Positions 50,648-60,967 of a stretch of DNA of 64,000 nucleotides are shown here, piece after piece. Below the pieces are notes generated by a model. It had not been told where the DNA came from, ran no database searches, and was given only the letters and a program-made list of their open reading frames with translations. The stretch is from Sideroxydans sp. (GTDB lineage: Bacteria; Pseudomonadota; Gammaproteobacteria; Burkholderiales; Gallionellaceae). The DNA lies in contig JAQUAD010000006.1 in assembly GCA_028687425.1 (NCBI GenBank), positions 1-64,000 of the forward strand, read 5' to 3'. The position numbers were made by a program, and so were the translations under genes. Position 1 is the stretch's first letter. Every line of letters begins with the position of its first letter.

Positions 50648-52894
50648 ATGAAATTCAGGTTCCCTATCATCATCATTGACGAAGACTTCCGTTCGGAGAA
50701 TGCCAGCGGCTTGGGTATCCGTGCGCTGGCCGATGCCATCGAGAAAGAAGGCATGGAAGTGCTGGGCGTCACCAGCTACGGCGACCTGACTTCGTTCGCG
50801 CAACAGCAGAGCCGCGCGTCGGCCTTCCTGCTGTCTATCGATGACGAGGAGTTCGGCGGCGGCAGCAAGGAAGAGACCGAGGCGGCGTTGAAGACCCTGC
50901 GCGCGTTCGTTGCCGAGATCCGCTTCCGCAATGCGGACATCCCCATCTACCTGTACGGCGAGACGCGTACCTCGCGCCACATCCCCAACGACATCCTGCG
51001 CGAGCTGCACGGCTTCATCCACATGCACGAGGACACGCCGGAGTTCGTGGCACGCCACATCATCCGCGAAGCGCGCAGCTATCTTGATTCGCTGGCACCG
51101 CCGTTCTTCCGCGCGCTCACCCATTACGCGCAGGACGGCTCCTATTCCTGGCACTGCCCCGGCCACTCCGGCGGCGTGGCGTTCCTGAAGTCGCCGGTGG
51201 GGCAGATGTTCCACCAGTTCTTCGGCGAGAACATGCTGCGCGCCGACGTGTGTAACGCGGTGGACGAGCTAGGTCAGTTGCTCGACCACACCGGCCCGGT
51301 GGCGGCTTCCGAACGCAATGCCGCGCGCATCTTCAATGCCGACCATCTGTTCTTCGTGACCAATGGCACTTCGACCTCGAACAAGATCGTGTGGCACTCC
51401 ATGGTGGCGCCGGGCGACATCGTGGTGGTGGACCGCAACTGCCACAAGTCCAACCTGCACGCGATCATGATGACCGGCGCGATCCCGGTGTTCCTGATGC
51501 CCACGCGCAACCACTACGGCATCATCGGCCCCATCCCGAAGTCGGAGTTCGAACCGGCGAACATCCAGAAGAAGATCGACGCCAATCCCTTCATCACCGA
51601 CAAGACCAAGAAGCCGCGCATCCTCACCATCACGCAGAGCACCTATGACGGTGTGGTGTACAACGTCGAGATGCTGAAAGAGATGCTGGACGGCAAGATC
51701 GACACGCTGCATTTCGATGAGGCATGGTTGCCGCATGCCGCATTCCATCCCTTCTACAAGGACATGCACGCTATCGGCCGCAATCGTCCGCGCGCCAAGG
51801 ATTCGATGATCTTCTCCACGCAGTCCACGCACAAGCTGCTGGCCGGCCTGTCGCAGGCCTCGCAGATCTTGGTGCGCGAATCGGAGACGCGCAAACTGAA
51901 CAGCCACATGTTCAATGAAGCCTACCTGATGCACACCTCCACCTCGCCGCAATACTCCATCATCGCCTCGTGCGACGTGGCGGCCGCGATGATGGAACCG
52001 CCCGGCGGCACCGCACTGGTGGAAGAGTCCATCGCCGAGGCGCTCGACTTCCGTCGCGCCATGCGCAAGGTGGACGAAGAGTACGGCGAGGACTGGTGGT
52101 TCAAGGTGTGGGGGCCGGACAACATCGCCGAAGAGGGTATCGGCGAGCGCGACGACTGGATGCTGCACCCGCAGGACAAGTGGCACGGCTTCGGCAAACT
52201 GGCCGATGGTTTCAACATGCTGGACCCGATCAAGGCCACCGTCATCACCCCGGGTCTGGACGTCGACGGCGACTTCGCCGACAGCGGCATCCCGGCTTCC
52301 ATGGTCACCAAATACCTAGCCGAGCACGGCGTGATCGTGGAGAAGTGCGGCCTGTATTCCTTCTTCATCATGTTCACCATCGGCATTACCAAGGGCCGCT
52401 GGAACACGCTGCTCACCGCCTTGCAGCAGTTCAAGGACGACTACGACAAGAATGCGCCGATCTGGCGCATCCTGCCGGAATTCGCCGCCAAGCGTCCGGA
52501 GTACGAACGTACCGGCCTGCGCGACCTGTGCCAGCAGATCCACGACACCTATAAACAGAACAACGTGGCCAAGATGACCACCGAGATGTATCTGTCCGAC
52601 ATGCAGCCTGCGATGAAGCCGTCCGACGCTTTCGCCAAGATGGCGCACGACGAGATCGAGCGCGTGCCGGTGGACGAACTGGAAGGCCGCATCACCGCCG
52701 TGCTGCTCACACCGTATCCGCCGGGCATCCCGCTGCTGATCCCGGGCGAGCGCTTCAACAAGACCATCGTCGATTACCTGAAGTTCGCGCGCGAATTCAA
52801 CAAGAAGTTCCCGGGCTTCGAGACCGACATCCACGGACTGGTGTCGGACAAGATCAACGGAGAGCGTGTGTATTTCGTCGACTGCGTGAAGTAA
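50648..52894 (+). CDS. Arginine/lysine/ornithine decarboxylase (PLP fold I)
   Basis: [69 protein letters not shown]. Confidence 0.92.
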   Translation: MKFRFPIIIIDEDFRSENASGLGIRALADAIEKEGMEVLGVTSYGDLTSFAQQQSRASAFLLSIDDEEFGGGSKEETEAALKTLRAFVAEIRFRNADIPIYLYGETRTSRHIPNDILRELHGFIHMHEDTPEFVARHIIREARSYLDSLAPPFFRALTHYAQDGSYSWHCPGHSGGVAFLKSPVGQMFHQFFGENMLRADVCNAVDELGQLLDHTGPVAASERNAARIFNADHLFFVTNGTSTSNKIVWHSMVAPGDIVVVDRNCHKSNLHAIMMTGAIPVFLMPTRNHYGIIGPIPKSEFEPANIQKKIDANPFITDKTKKPRILTITQSTYDGVVYNVEMLKEMLDGKIDTLHFDEAWLPHAAFHPFYKDMHAIGRNRPRAKDSMIFSTQSTHKLLAGLSQASQILVRESETRKLNSHMFNEAYLMHTSTSPQYSIIASCDVAAAMMEPPGGTALVEESIAEALDFRRAMRKVDEEYGEDWWFKVWGPDNIAEEGIGERDDWMLHPQDKWHGFGKLADGFNMLDPIKATVITPGLDVDGDFADSGIPASMVTKYLAEHGVIVEKCGLYSFFIMFTIGITKGRWNTLLTALQQFKDDYDKNAPIWRILPEFAAKRPEYERTGLRDLCQQIHDTYKQNNVAKMTTEMYLSDMQPAMKPSDAFAKMAHDEIERVPVDELEGRITAVLLTPYPPGIPLLIPGERFNKTIVDYLKFAREFNKKFPGFETDIHGLVSDKINGERVYFVDCVK

Positions 52895-52904
52895 GCCTGC
52901 GGCC

Positions 52905-53411
52905 ATGAGCGCTGTGATCCGGGCGATACAGGCGGACATCACGACGCTCAAGGTCGATGCCATCGTCAATGCGGCGAACAACTCGCTGCTGGGCGGCGGC
53001 GGGGTGGACGGTGCGATCCATCGCGCAGCAGGAACAGCGTTGCTTGACGAGTGCCGCACGCTGGGAGGCTGCGAAACAGGCGACGCCAAACTTACGCATG
53101 GTCACCGTCTCGCCGCCAAGTACATCATCCACACCGTCGGGCCCGTCTGGCACGGCGGCGCACAAGGCGAAGCGGCGCTGCTGGCAGCCTGCTATCGCCG
53201 CTCGCTGCAAGTCGCTGCCGAGCACGGTATCCGCACCATCGCCTTTCCTTCCATCAGCACAGGCGTATACGGCTATCCGAAGGAAGCCGCTGCACGCATC
53301 GCAGTGGCAACTGCGCGGGACTTCCTGAGCCAGCGCAGCACGCTACAGGAAGTTATCTTTTGCTGTTACTCGGAGCTGGATCTGGAGATATACCAAGCGC
53401 TGCTGGTTTGA
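52905..53411 (+). CDS. Macrodomain O-acetyl-ADP-ribose deacetylase (YmdB-like)
   Basis: [56 protein letters not shown]. Confidence 0.93.
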   Translation: MSAVIRAIQADITTLKVDAIVNAANNSLLGGGGVDGAIHRAAGTALLDECRTLGGCETGDAKLTHGHRLAAKYIIHTVGPVWHGGAQGEAALLAACYRRSLQVAAEHGIRTIAFPSISTGVYGYPKEAAARIAVATARDFLSQRSTLQEVIFCCYSELDLEIYQALLV

Positions 53412-53469
53412 GGCGTTTGCCGGTAGCCTGTCCCTGAGGCTTTGCGATGGGTTGTATGTCGCGTAGCGA

Positions 53470-54414
53470 TCAATGTTGGTGCCCCAGTCGCACTTCAATT
53501 GCCGGGTGGCGCGCGACCAGTTCTTTCATGCTTTTCAGGTTCTTCAGATTGCGTTCGTGATCCGCCGTGAAATCGCCCGGCTCCACCGTATGTTCCCAGC
53601 CCCAGCGTGTGATGCATGCATCGCCGGTCATCAACACCGGGCCGCGCGTGGTGCGGATCAGGAAGGCGACGCTGCCCGGCGAATGTCCCGGCACGCTGAT
53701 GACGAATGCCGATCCGTCGCCGAAGAGGTCGATGATGCCTTCGAAATTTCCCTGCGGATCGGGCTGGAAATGCCATTCCTGCAGCGGCTGTTTACCTTTC
53801 AGGAGCTGGTCGGTCGCGCCGCGCACGAACAAGTTCTTGAAGTGGGATGCCGAGGATTCCGTTGCGCCGATATACAGCGGGACATCAGCCGCGATGTCGG
53901 GCATGCCGGCGATGTGATCCAGATGCAGGTGGGTGAAGAACACGCCCGACAATTTTCCGTTCAGCTCTTGCAGCATCTCGTCGGTGCTCTTGCGGATATG
54001 CAGCTTTTCCAGATGCATCGCTTGTTGGATTATCCAGTTCAGCCCGTGCTTGCCGGGATCGTCCAGCAGCTTTTGTGACACGCCGGTATCGATGATGAAG
54101 TTTCCGTAGCGCGGGTGTTTCAGCAGGTGCGCATAGATCTGTATCGGCTCGTCTCTATCCTCGAGTCCTGCCTGGGTGGCTGCTGCGCTGTCCAGATTCA
54201 GCAGGCCTGCGAGCGATACGGACCAGTCCGCGCTGTTGATCGTTTCCAGTTCGACGGGGCCGGCTTGATCGATCATTTGCTCCATCTCTGCGCTGCCGGA
54301 AGGCTGGCCGAGGGCGGGTTGTTGGGCCAGCGTATGGCTGGAAAGGCTGCATCCCTGCAATGCCAGCAGCAGCGTGCAGGCGAGCATAGTGAATACGGTA
54401 TGGTTGGTTTTCAT
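53470..54414 (-). CDS. MBL-fold hydrolase, N-acyl homoserine lactonase-like, lipoprotein leader
   Basis: LLLALQGCSLS lipobox; FFTHLHLDHIAGMPD; VISVPGHSPGSVAFLI. Confidence 0.82.
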   Translation of the reverse strand: MKTNHTVFTMLACTLLLALQGCSLSSHTLAQQPALGQPSGSAEMEQMIDQAGPVELETINSADWSVSLAGLLNLDSAAATQAGLEDRDEPIQIYAHLLKHPRYGNFIIDTGVSQKLLDDPGKHGLNWIIQQAMHLEKLHIRKSTDEMLQELNGKLSGVFFTHLHLDHIAGMPDIAADVPLYIGATESSASHFKNLFVRGATDQLLKGKQPLQEWHFQPDPQGNFEGIIDLFGDGSAFVISVPGHSPGSVAFLIRTTRGPVLMTGDACITRWGWEHTVEPGDFTADHERNLKNLKSMKELVARHPAIEVRLGHQH

Positions 54415-54479
54415 GTGGACGCTCCCGAAAAGTGCCACCATACTCACACATCCGCATATCGCTTAACAATTGGCGAAAT

Positions 54480-54497
54480 ATGGATGTATTCATCCAT
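54480..54497. promoter_or_regulatory. Candidate LysR-type operator palindrome
   Basis: ATGGATG-TATT-CATCCAT perfect 7-bp inverted repeat in the divergent promoter region. Confidence 0.45.
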
Positions 54498-54532
54498 TAT
54501 CGGATGGACTCTTCGATCACATGGAGGCGGGT

Positions 54533-55402
54533 ATGAACCTGAGATGGGATGACCTGAAGCTGTTCCTTGCCGTGCATGAATATGGCAGTTTGAGTGCTGC
54601 CGCACGCATGCTGAGGCTGGGGCAGCCGACATTGAGCCGGCGTATCGCCGAACTGGAAGCGGCGGTGGGCGATGCGTTATTCGAGCGCAAGAACCAGGGC
54701 ACCATCCTGACCGCTGCGGGAGAAAAGCTTTTGCCTGCTGCGCAGCGCATGGCCGAGTGGGCGACCGAGGCTGAGCTGAGCGTGAAGAAACAAAGCAATC
54801 TGCCCGAAGGAAAAGTGCGCATCGCAGCCCCGCCCGGCATCGCCTATGAAGTGGTCGCACCGCTGGCGGCCAGAATACGCAAACAACATCCGCAGATACG
54901 GATCGAAGTGCTGTCCGGTGTGGAGGTGCTCAATCTGGGACGCGGCGAGGCGGATCTGTCGTTGCGCTCCGAGAAGCCGGTCGATGCCGATCTGATCTGC
55001 GTGGATGAGATATGCAGCGCGATGCGCGTGTACACCAGCAAGGCCTATGCAAAAAAATTACCTGTGAAGCCGGGCCTCGCCGATCTGGACTGGATATGCT
55101 GGGCTGCGCCCTACGATACGATGCGCACCAATCTGGAACTCAGTGCGCTGATCCCGGATTTCAAACCCGCTTTTACCTCCGACGATTACATCGTGCAGTA
55201 CGCAGCCTGCGTGGCCGGGGTGGGGGCCATGGTTCTGCCGCAGATATTGCATCAAGGCAGCGCTTTGCAAGAACTGGATATCGATCTGGGGCCGGGTGCG
55301 GTCGGCTATCTGTACATGGTGAGCCATAAGCGGCATCGCCACCTGCCCAAGGTGCAGCTGGTGATGGACTATATTTCCCGTGAGTTCGAGGCGTTACGCT
55401 AG
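54533..55402 (+). CDS. LysR-family transcriptional regulator
   Basis: LRWDDLKLFLAVHEYGSLSAAARMLRLGQPTLSRRIAELEAAVGDALFER. Confidence 0.93.
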   Translation: MNLRWDDLKLFLAVHEYGSLSAAARMLRLGQPTLSRRIAELEAAVGDALFERKNQGTILTAAGEKLLPAAQRMAEWATEAELSVKKQSNLPEGKVRIAAPPGIAYEVVAPLAARIRKQHPQIRIEVLSGVEVLNLGRGEADLSLRSEKPVDADLICVDEICSAMRVYTSKAYAKKLPVKPGLADLDWICWAAPYDTMRTNLELSALIPDFKPAFTSDDYIVQYAACVAGVGAMVLPQILHQGSALQELDIDLGPGAVGYLYMVSHKRHRHLPKVQLVMDYISREFEALR

Positions 55403-55427
55403 GCGGTACGGCGATTCCAACATCCAG

Positions 55428-56636
55428 CTACTCATGCCTTAGCGCTTCGATCGGATCGAGCTGCGCCGCACGACGCGCCGGCACATAACCGAAGATCACC
55501 CCGATGGCTGCCGAGAAGCCGAAAGCGAGCAGGTTGATGCTGGGGCTGAACAGGAAGGGCAGCGACAACACGATCGACAAGCCGTAGCAGGCGATGGCCG
55601 CCAGCAACAATCCCACCAGACCGCCGAATGCGGACAGCACCACCGCTTCGGTGAGGAACTGCATCAGCACTTCTTTTTCCAGTGCACCGATGGCGAGGCG
55701 GATGCCGATCTCGCGCGTGCGCTCGGTCACCGACACCAGCATGATGTTCATGATGCCGATGCCGCCCACCAGCAGGCTCACTGCAGCTACGGCGCCCAGC
55801 AGCGCAGTCATGGTGCCGATGGCGCCGGACAGGGTTTTGGCGATCTCCTTGGTGTCCTGCACGCTGAAGTTGTCGTCCTCGTTGTCAGAAAGTTTCCTGC
55901 GCTCGCGCATCAGCAGCGAGATCTGGTTGATCACCTGCTCGGAGGATGCGCCGTCCTGCATGGAGATGAGGATGGTGTTCACATCCTGCTTGCCGGTGAG
56001 GCGACGCTGCACGGTACGCAGTGGCATCACCACCGTGTCGTCCTGATCGCGTCCCATCGCGCTCTGGCCTTTGGCGGCGAGCACGCCGATCACCTCGCAG
56101 GAGAATTGCTTGATGCGCATCGTGTCACCGACCGGGCTGTGCGCTTCGAACAGTTCCTTGCGCACGGTCGCGCCGATGATGCACACGGCTTTGCCAGCGC
56201 GCTCTTCCGTGGCATTGAACAGGCGGCCGTCTTCCAGCGTCCAGTTGCCGGCGGTGAAATAGTCGCTGTTGCTGCCAGTGATGGATGTCGCCCAGTTCTT
56301 GGTGCCGACCACGACTACGGTGGTGCGGTTCACGGTGGGGGCCACGGCTTTGAGCGAGCTCACCTGTACCCGGATCGCTTCCGCATCCTCGGCCTTGAAG
56401 CTGGGCGCACCCAGGCTGCCGCTGCCCGGCCCCATGCGCTGGCCGGGGCGGAGCATCAGCAGGTTGCTGCCGAGGCTGGAGATCTGGTCCGACACCGACT
56501 GCGTCGCACCGTTGCCCAGCGTCACCATGGTGACCACGGCGGCCACGCCGATCACGATGCCGAGCACGGTCAGGAAGGAGCGCATCAGGTTGCGCCGTAT
56601 CTCGCGCAAGGCCAGCAGTAGTATGGTCCAGCCCAT
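55428..56636 (-). CDS. MacB-like ABC transporter permease
   Basis: LREIRRNLMRSFLTVLGIVIGVAAVVTMVTLGNGATQSV; C-terminal FtsX-like domain. Confidence 0.92.
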   Translation of the reverse strand: MGWTILLLALREIRRNLMRSFLTVLGIVIGVAAVVTMVTLGNGATQSVSDQISSLGSNLLMLRPGQRMGPGSGSLGAPSFKAEDAEAIRVQVSSLKAVAPTVNRTTVVVVGTKNWATSITGSNSDYFTAGNWTLEDGRLFNATEERAGKAVCIIGATVRKELFEAHSPVGDTMRIKQFSCEVIGVLAAKGQSAMGRDQDDTVVMPLRTVQRRLTGKQDVNTILISMQDGASSEQVINQISLLMRERRKLSDNEDDNFSVQDTKEIAKTLSGAIGTMTALLGAVAAVSLLVGGIGIMNIMLVSVTERTREIGIRLAIGALEKEVLMQFLTEAVVLSAFGGLVGLLLAAIACYGLSIVLSLPFLFSPSINLLAFGFSAAIGVIFGYVPARRAAQLDPIEALRHE

Positions 56637-57361
56637 CAGGCCGCCTCCCCGTTCTGTCTGTCGTGTGCGATCTGGCCGTCGACGAAATGCACGACGCGTT
56701 TGGCATAGGCAGCGATGTCCGGTTCATGCGTCACCATCAGGATGGTGATGCCGTGGTCGCGGTTCATGCTGACCAGCAGTTCCATGATCTCGTGGCCGCG
56801 CTTGGAATCGAGGTTGCCGGTCGGCTCGTCGGCCAGCAGCACCTTGGGATTGGTGACGATGGCGCGCGCGATGGCAACGCGCTGTTGCTGTCCGCCGGAA
56901 AGCTCGGACGAAGTGTGGTGCGCCCATGCTTCCAGCCCGACCGAGCGCAATGCAGCCATGCCCATTTCGTGCCGGGCCGCCGCGCTCTCACCGCGATACA
57001 GCAGCGGCAGTTCCACGTTCTCCTGCGCCGAGGTGCGCGCCAGCAGATTGAAACCCTGGAACACGAAACCGAGGTGGTTGCGACGCAACAACGCACGCTG
57101 GTCGCGCGACATGCTCTCCACGTGCACACCGTTGAACAGATAAGCGCCCGAGGTCGGCGTATCGAGGCAGCCGAGGATGTTCATCGCGGTCGACTTGCCG
57201 GAGCCGCTGGGGCCCATGATGGCGACGAATTCGCCCTGGCGGATGCTCAGGTCGACACCGCGCAACGCCTGGAATGCAGCCTGCCCGTGGCCGTAGGTCT
57301 TGGTGATGCCGGCCAGTTGGATCAGCGCATCGGGTTCTGCGGTGAGTGCGGCATCATTCAT
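56636..57361 (-). CDS. MacB-like ABC transporter ATP-binding protein
   Basis: GPSGSGKSTAMNILGCLDTPTSG; LSGGQQQRVAIARAIVTNPKVLLADEPTGNLDS. Confidence 0.95.
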   Translation of the reverse strand: MNDAALTAEPDALIQLAGITKTYGHGQAAFQALRGVDLSIRQGEFVAIMGPSGSGKSTAMNILGCLDTPTSGAYLFNGVHVESMSRDQRALLRRNHLGFVFQGFNLLARTSAQENVELPLLYRGESAAARHEMGMAALRSVGLEAWAHHTSSELSGGQQQRVAIARAIVTNPKVLLADEPTGNLDSKRGHEIMELLVSMNRDHGITILMVTHEPDIAAYAKRVVHFVDGQIAHDRQNGEAA

Positions 57362-58629
57362 TTGGCGGATTTCTGTGTGCCGATGATGACGCGTGCACCT
57401 GCCTGCAGTCCGCCGCTGACGATCTGCGTGCGGCGTCCGTCGCTGAGGCCGATGCTGACTTCGACCGGCGTCGGTTTGTTGTCCTGCAATACCCAGAGGG
57501 TGCGCGAACTGCTGCTGGCCGACGTATTCTCCTTCGCCTGCTTGGGTTGCTGCGGGCGGCGCGGCATCAGGCTGGCGACGAAGCCGCTGCTGGACGAGGA
57601 TTTGCCGGCCGAAGGCGTGAAGCGCAAAGCGGCATTCGGCACCAGCAGGGCATCGTGCAGGTTGGCGGTTGAGATCTCGGCGGTGGCGGTCATGCCGGGA
57701 CGCAGGCTGAGGTCGGCGTTGGAAACGTTGAGGATGGTCTTGTAGGTCACCACGCCGTCCGTGGTCTGGGCGCCGAACCCCACGCGCGAGATCTCGGCCG
57801 GATACTTGCGTCCCGGCCAGGCGTCCACCATGAAGTAGGCCTGTTGCCCGTTCTTCACCTGGCTCACGTCGGCCTCGTCCACATCCACCTGCAACTGCAT
57901 GCGCGACAGGTCTTCCGCGATGGTGAACAGCACCGGTGCCTGCAACGAGGCCGCCACGGTCTGTCCCGATTCGATCTTGCGCGTCAGCACGATGCCGTCG
58001 ATGGGCGAGCGGATGCTGGCTTTGGAAAGATTGGTCTGGTCCGAACGCAGGCTGGCGGAAGCTTGCGCCGCGGCCGCACGCGCATTGGCTTCGTTCGCTT
58101 CGGCACGTGTCACGGCCGCTTCCGCCGCTTCCAGTTCGCTGCGCGACGGCACCTTGCCGCCGGTCAGTTCGGCCACCTGGCGCAAGCGCGCCAGCGTGGC
58201 GCGCGATTCCTTCACCGTGGCCTGCATCTGCGCCACCTGTGCTTGCGCGGCGAGTACGGCGGCTTGCGATTTGACCACCTGGTCGTTCAGCTTGGACAGG
58301 TCTAGCCGCACCAGCACCTGGCCGCGTTTGACCAGATCGTTCTCGTCCACCAGCACGCTCTCGACGATGCCGGACAGTTCGCTGCCCACGTCCACCTGAT
58401 TGGTGGGATACAGGTTGCCGGTGGCCGACACTGTCACCGACAGATCGCCGAGTACGGCTTCCTCGGTGAGGTAGCTGCCATTGTTCGTGCCGTTCGATCT
58501 GGGCCAGGCGAGCCAGCCGGCCAGCAGGATGGCGACGGCGATCAGTGCGAGCAGCAGCAGGCGGTTGCGTTTGCTGTTGTCTGGCGTGCGGGCGATGGCG
58601 AGTAGCGGATCGTTGGTTGTGTCATTCAT
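57358..58629 (-). CDS. MacA-like periplasmic adaptor (membrane fusion) protein
   Basis: VTVSATGNLYPTNQVDVGSELSGIVESVLVDENDLVKRGQVLVRLD; SPIDGIVLTRKIESGQTVA. Confidence 0.92.
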   Translation of the reverse strand: MNDTTNDPLLAIARTPDNSKRNRLLLLALIAVAILLAGWLAWPRSNGTNNGSYLTEEAVLGDLSVTVSATGNLYPTNQVDVGSELSGIVESVLVDENDLVKRGQVLVRLDLSKLNDQVVKSQAAVLAAQAQVAQMQATVKESRATLARLRQVAELTGGKVPSRSELEAAEAAVTRAEANEANARAAAAQASASLRSDQTNLSKASIRSPIDGIVLTRKIESGQTVAASLQAPVLFTIAEDLSRMQLQVDVDEADVSQVKNGQQAYFMVDAWPGRKYPAEISRVGFGAQTTDGVVTYKTILNVSNADLSLRPGMTATAEISTANLHDALLVPNAALRFTPSAGKSSSSSGFVASLMPRRPQQPKQAKENTSASSSSRTLWVLQDNKPTPVEVSIGLSDGRRTQIVSGGLQAGARVIIGTQKSAK

Positions 58630-58795
58630 GGTCGTAAACTTTCGTCCTGATAACTGCAATTCAAGTCACAGAGAATACCGAGAAAGGAAAGGGCTCTGCA
58701 TATTTTGCGAACCCGCCCCAAAGGTAAAGTGACAGTTGCTGATAGCCATTTGTTTTTCTCTGTGACCTCTGTGTACTCTGCGGCAAATAAAGGTT

Positions 58796-60208
58796 TCAAG
58801 GTTCATGGGTAGGCGCAACAGGCAGGGCGGCATCTTCGTTCCAGCCGCCGCCCATGGCTTTGTACAGGCTGATCAATGCGGTGCGTTCGTCCAGCTCTGC
58901 GCTGGCCAGATTATCTTCGCTGGAAAGCAGGGTGCGGTCGGTGTCGAGCACGCTCTGGAAATCGACCAGGCCGCCTTCGTAGCGCTGGCGCGCCATCAAT
59001 GCGGCATTGCGCGCGGAGGTCGAGGCGTTCTGCAGGGCGGCGCGGCGTTCGTGGCTGTTGGCATAGCTGGTCAGTGCATTCTCCATGTCTTCCAGCGCGA
59101 CCAGCACCGTTTGCTCATAGGCGATCAGCGCCTGTTGCTGCACCGCGTTCTGCGCGGCGACGCGGCTGCTCAGACGGCCGCCGTCGAAGATGGATTGCGC
59201 CAGACTGCCCGACAGCGAACGCGTCAGGTTGGCACTGTCGCCCAGTGCACCGGCAGTGAGTGCCTTCCAGCCCAGGCTGCCGCTCAACGAGAAGGATGGA
59301 TACTGTGCCGCTGTCTCCTGGCCGATGCGCGCGGTCTCGGCTGCCACGCGTCGTTCCGCGGCCTGCACATCGGGGCGCTGGCGCAAGGTATCGGCGGGGA
59401 TGCTGAGCGCGACCTCGTCCGGCAGCGGCGGCAACGCGGCGGGCGTGCCCAAGCGTTCATGCAGTGCAGCGGGGAACTGTCCCAGCAACACCGCCAGGCG
59501 ATTCTCGGCCTTGACCAGATTGGTGGCGAGCGTGGGGATGCCGGCCAGTGTTTGTTGCAGATTGCTGTTCGCCTGTTCCACTTCCATCGAGGTCACCAAT
59601 CCGGCCTGCGCGCGCCACTCGGTGATCTTCAGCGTCTCGCGCTGCGCGGTCAGGTTGTTGCGTGCGATGTCCAGACGCTGCTGCAGACTGCGCAATTGCA
59701 CATAGTTGAGCGCGACCTCGGCGACGAGCGTGACCTGCGTGTTGTACAGGTTCGCCAGCGTCGCACCGGCATCGGCTTGTGCCGCTTCCGAGGCGCGGCG
59801 CAGGCCGCCGAACAGGTCGATCTCCCAGCTTGCATCGAAACCCGCATTGAACTGGTTGGCGGGCGAAGCGCTGCCGCTCTTGCTGCGGTTGGCGCCGAGC
59901 GAGCCGTTCAGCCTGGGCATGAAGTTGGCATCGGAGATGTCGAGACGCGAGCGCGCCTCCAGCAGTTTGGCGCGCGCGCTGCGCATGTCCGGGCTGTTGC
60001 GCAATGCCGTCGCGATCAGCTCGTTCAACAAGGGATCGTTCAGGCGCAACCACCATTGCGAGATGTCCTGCGGCTGTTGCGCGGGGCGCGTGCCGCCAGC
60101 GTTGTGCCAGTTCGCCGGTGCGGCGGGGTCTTGTTTGACGTAGTCCGGTCCCACGGCACAACCGGCCAGTGGCACGAGCAACATCAGTGTTCGGAACGAC
60201 GCTTTCAC
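58796..60208 (-). CDS. NodT-family outer membrane efflux (TolC-like) lipoprotein
   Basis: LLVPLAGCAVGPDYVKQDPAAPANW...; two TolC-type repeats. Confidence 0.93.
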   Translation of the reverse strand: MKASFRTLMLLVPLAGCAVGPDYVKQDPAAPANWHNAGGTRPAQQPQDISQWWLRLNDPLLNELIATALRNSPDMRSARAKLLEARSRLDISDANFMPRLNGSLGANRSKSGSASPANQFNAGFDASWEIDLFGGLRRASEAAQADAGATLANLYNTQVTLVAEVALNYVQLRSLQQRLDIARNNLTAQRETLKITEWRAQAGLVTSMEVEQANSNLQQTLAGIPTLATNLVKAENRLAVLLGQFPAALHERLGTPAALPPLPDEVALSIPADTLRQRPDVQAAERRVAAETARIGQETAAQYPSFSLSGSLGWKALTAGALGDSANLTRSLSGSLAQSIFDGGRLSSRVAAQNAVQQQALIAYEQTVLVALEDMENALTSYANSHERRAALQNASTSARNAALMARQRYEGGLVDFQSVLDTDRTLLSSEDNLASAELDERTALISLYKAMGGGWNEDAALPVAPTHEP

Positions 60209-60425
60209 ATCTGCCTTTCAAATGGGTGGCCGCTGCGGCCGGATACAAGCCGAATTCTATAGAGGATGGTGGGCAATTTGTATAAACCTGTAGTGTCATG
60301 CCGGGTTTGACGCATCATTCCGGCTCACCCACAATCCGTGCATCGGATCGCAGTATGTCGCAATGGTTTCCGCGCGAGGCAAACTTTACAATTCTTCACA
60401 GGCACGACCTTTCAAACGGAACAAG

Positions 60426-60848
60426 ATGAACGAAACGGCAGAAAAACTTCGCGTCGACAAATGGCTGTGGGCGGCGCGCTTCTTCAAAACACGCAGCATC
60501 GCCGCCGACGCGGTCGAGAGCGGCAAGGTGACCATGGACGGCGCCCGCATCAAGCAGGCCAAGACCGTGGGCGTGGGCGACGTGCTGGTGATCCGCCTCG
60601 GGCCATACCAGCATGAGATCGAAGTACTCGGTCTGTCGAACAAGCGCGGTCCGGCACCGGTCGCGCAGCAGCTGTATCGCGAGACGGAAGAGAGCAAAAA
60701 GAAGCGCGCGATACAGGCGGAGCAGAACAAGCTGCTGCCGCATTCCGACCTGAAAGGCCGACCGACCAAGCGTGACCGCCGCGAGATCGCGCGCATGGTG
60801 GAAGGCAAACCCTCCTCGCGCAAGAGTGCCTGGGGCGATTTCGACTAA
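60426..60848 (+). CDS. hslR: S4-domain RNA-binding protein (Hsp15-like)
   Basis: LRVDKWLWAARFFKTRSIAADAVESGKVTMDGARIKQAKTVGVGDVLVIR. Confidence 0.88.
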   Translation: MNETAEKLRVDKWLWAARFFKTRSIAADAVESGKVTMDGARIKQAKTVGVGDVLVIRLGPYQHEIEVLGLSNKRGPAPVAQQLYRETEESKKKRAIQAEQNKLLPHSDLKGRPTKRDRREIARMVEGKPSSRKSAWGDFD

Positions 60849-60894
60849 CGATCATGGAGGCCCATCCGAATGATGAAAGCGTTCTCGCACATGA

Positions 60895-60941
60895 TCGTTC
60901 CCCCTCCCCAACCCTCCCCCCGAGGAGGAGGGGGCAAACGA
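60895..60941. repeat. Second copy of the GC-rich palindromic repeat
   Basis: CGTTCCCCCTCCCCAACCCTCCCCCCGAGGAGGAGGGGGCAAACG; reverse complement resembles 19350-19394. Confidence 0.7.
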
Positions 60942-60967
60942 GCTTCGCGTATTTCATACCTTGGGGC

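Noticed and set aside
58805-60262. 485-aa ORF antisense to the TolC-like gene
   Set aside because: Shadow ORF; the minus-strand product has clear NodT-family sequence.
60854-60967. N-terminal 38-aa extension of the kinase fusion protein
   Set aside because: Encoded by the palindromic repeat; the internal ATG at 60968 gives a natural N-terminus.
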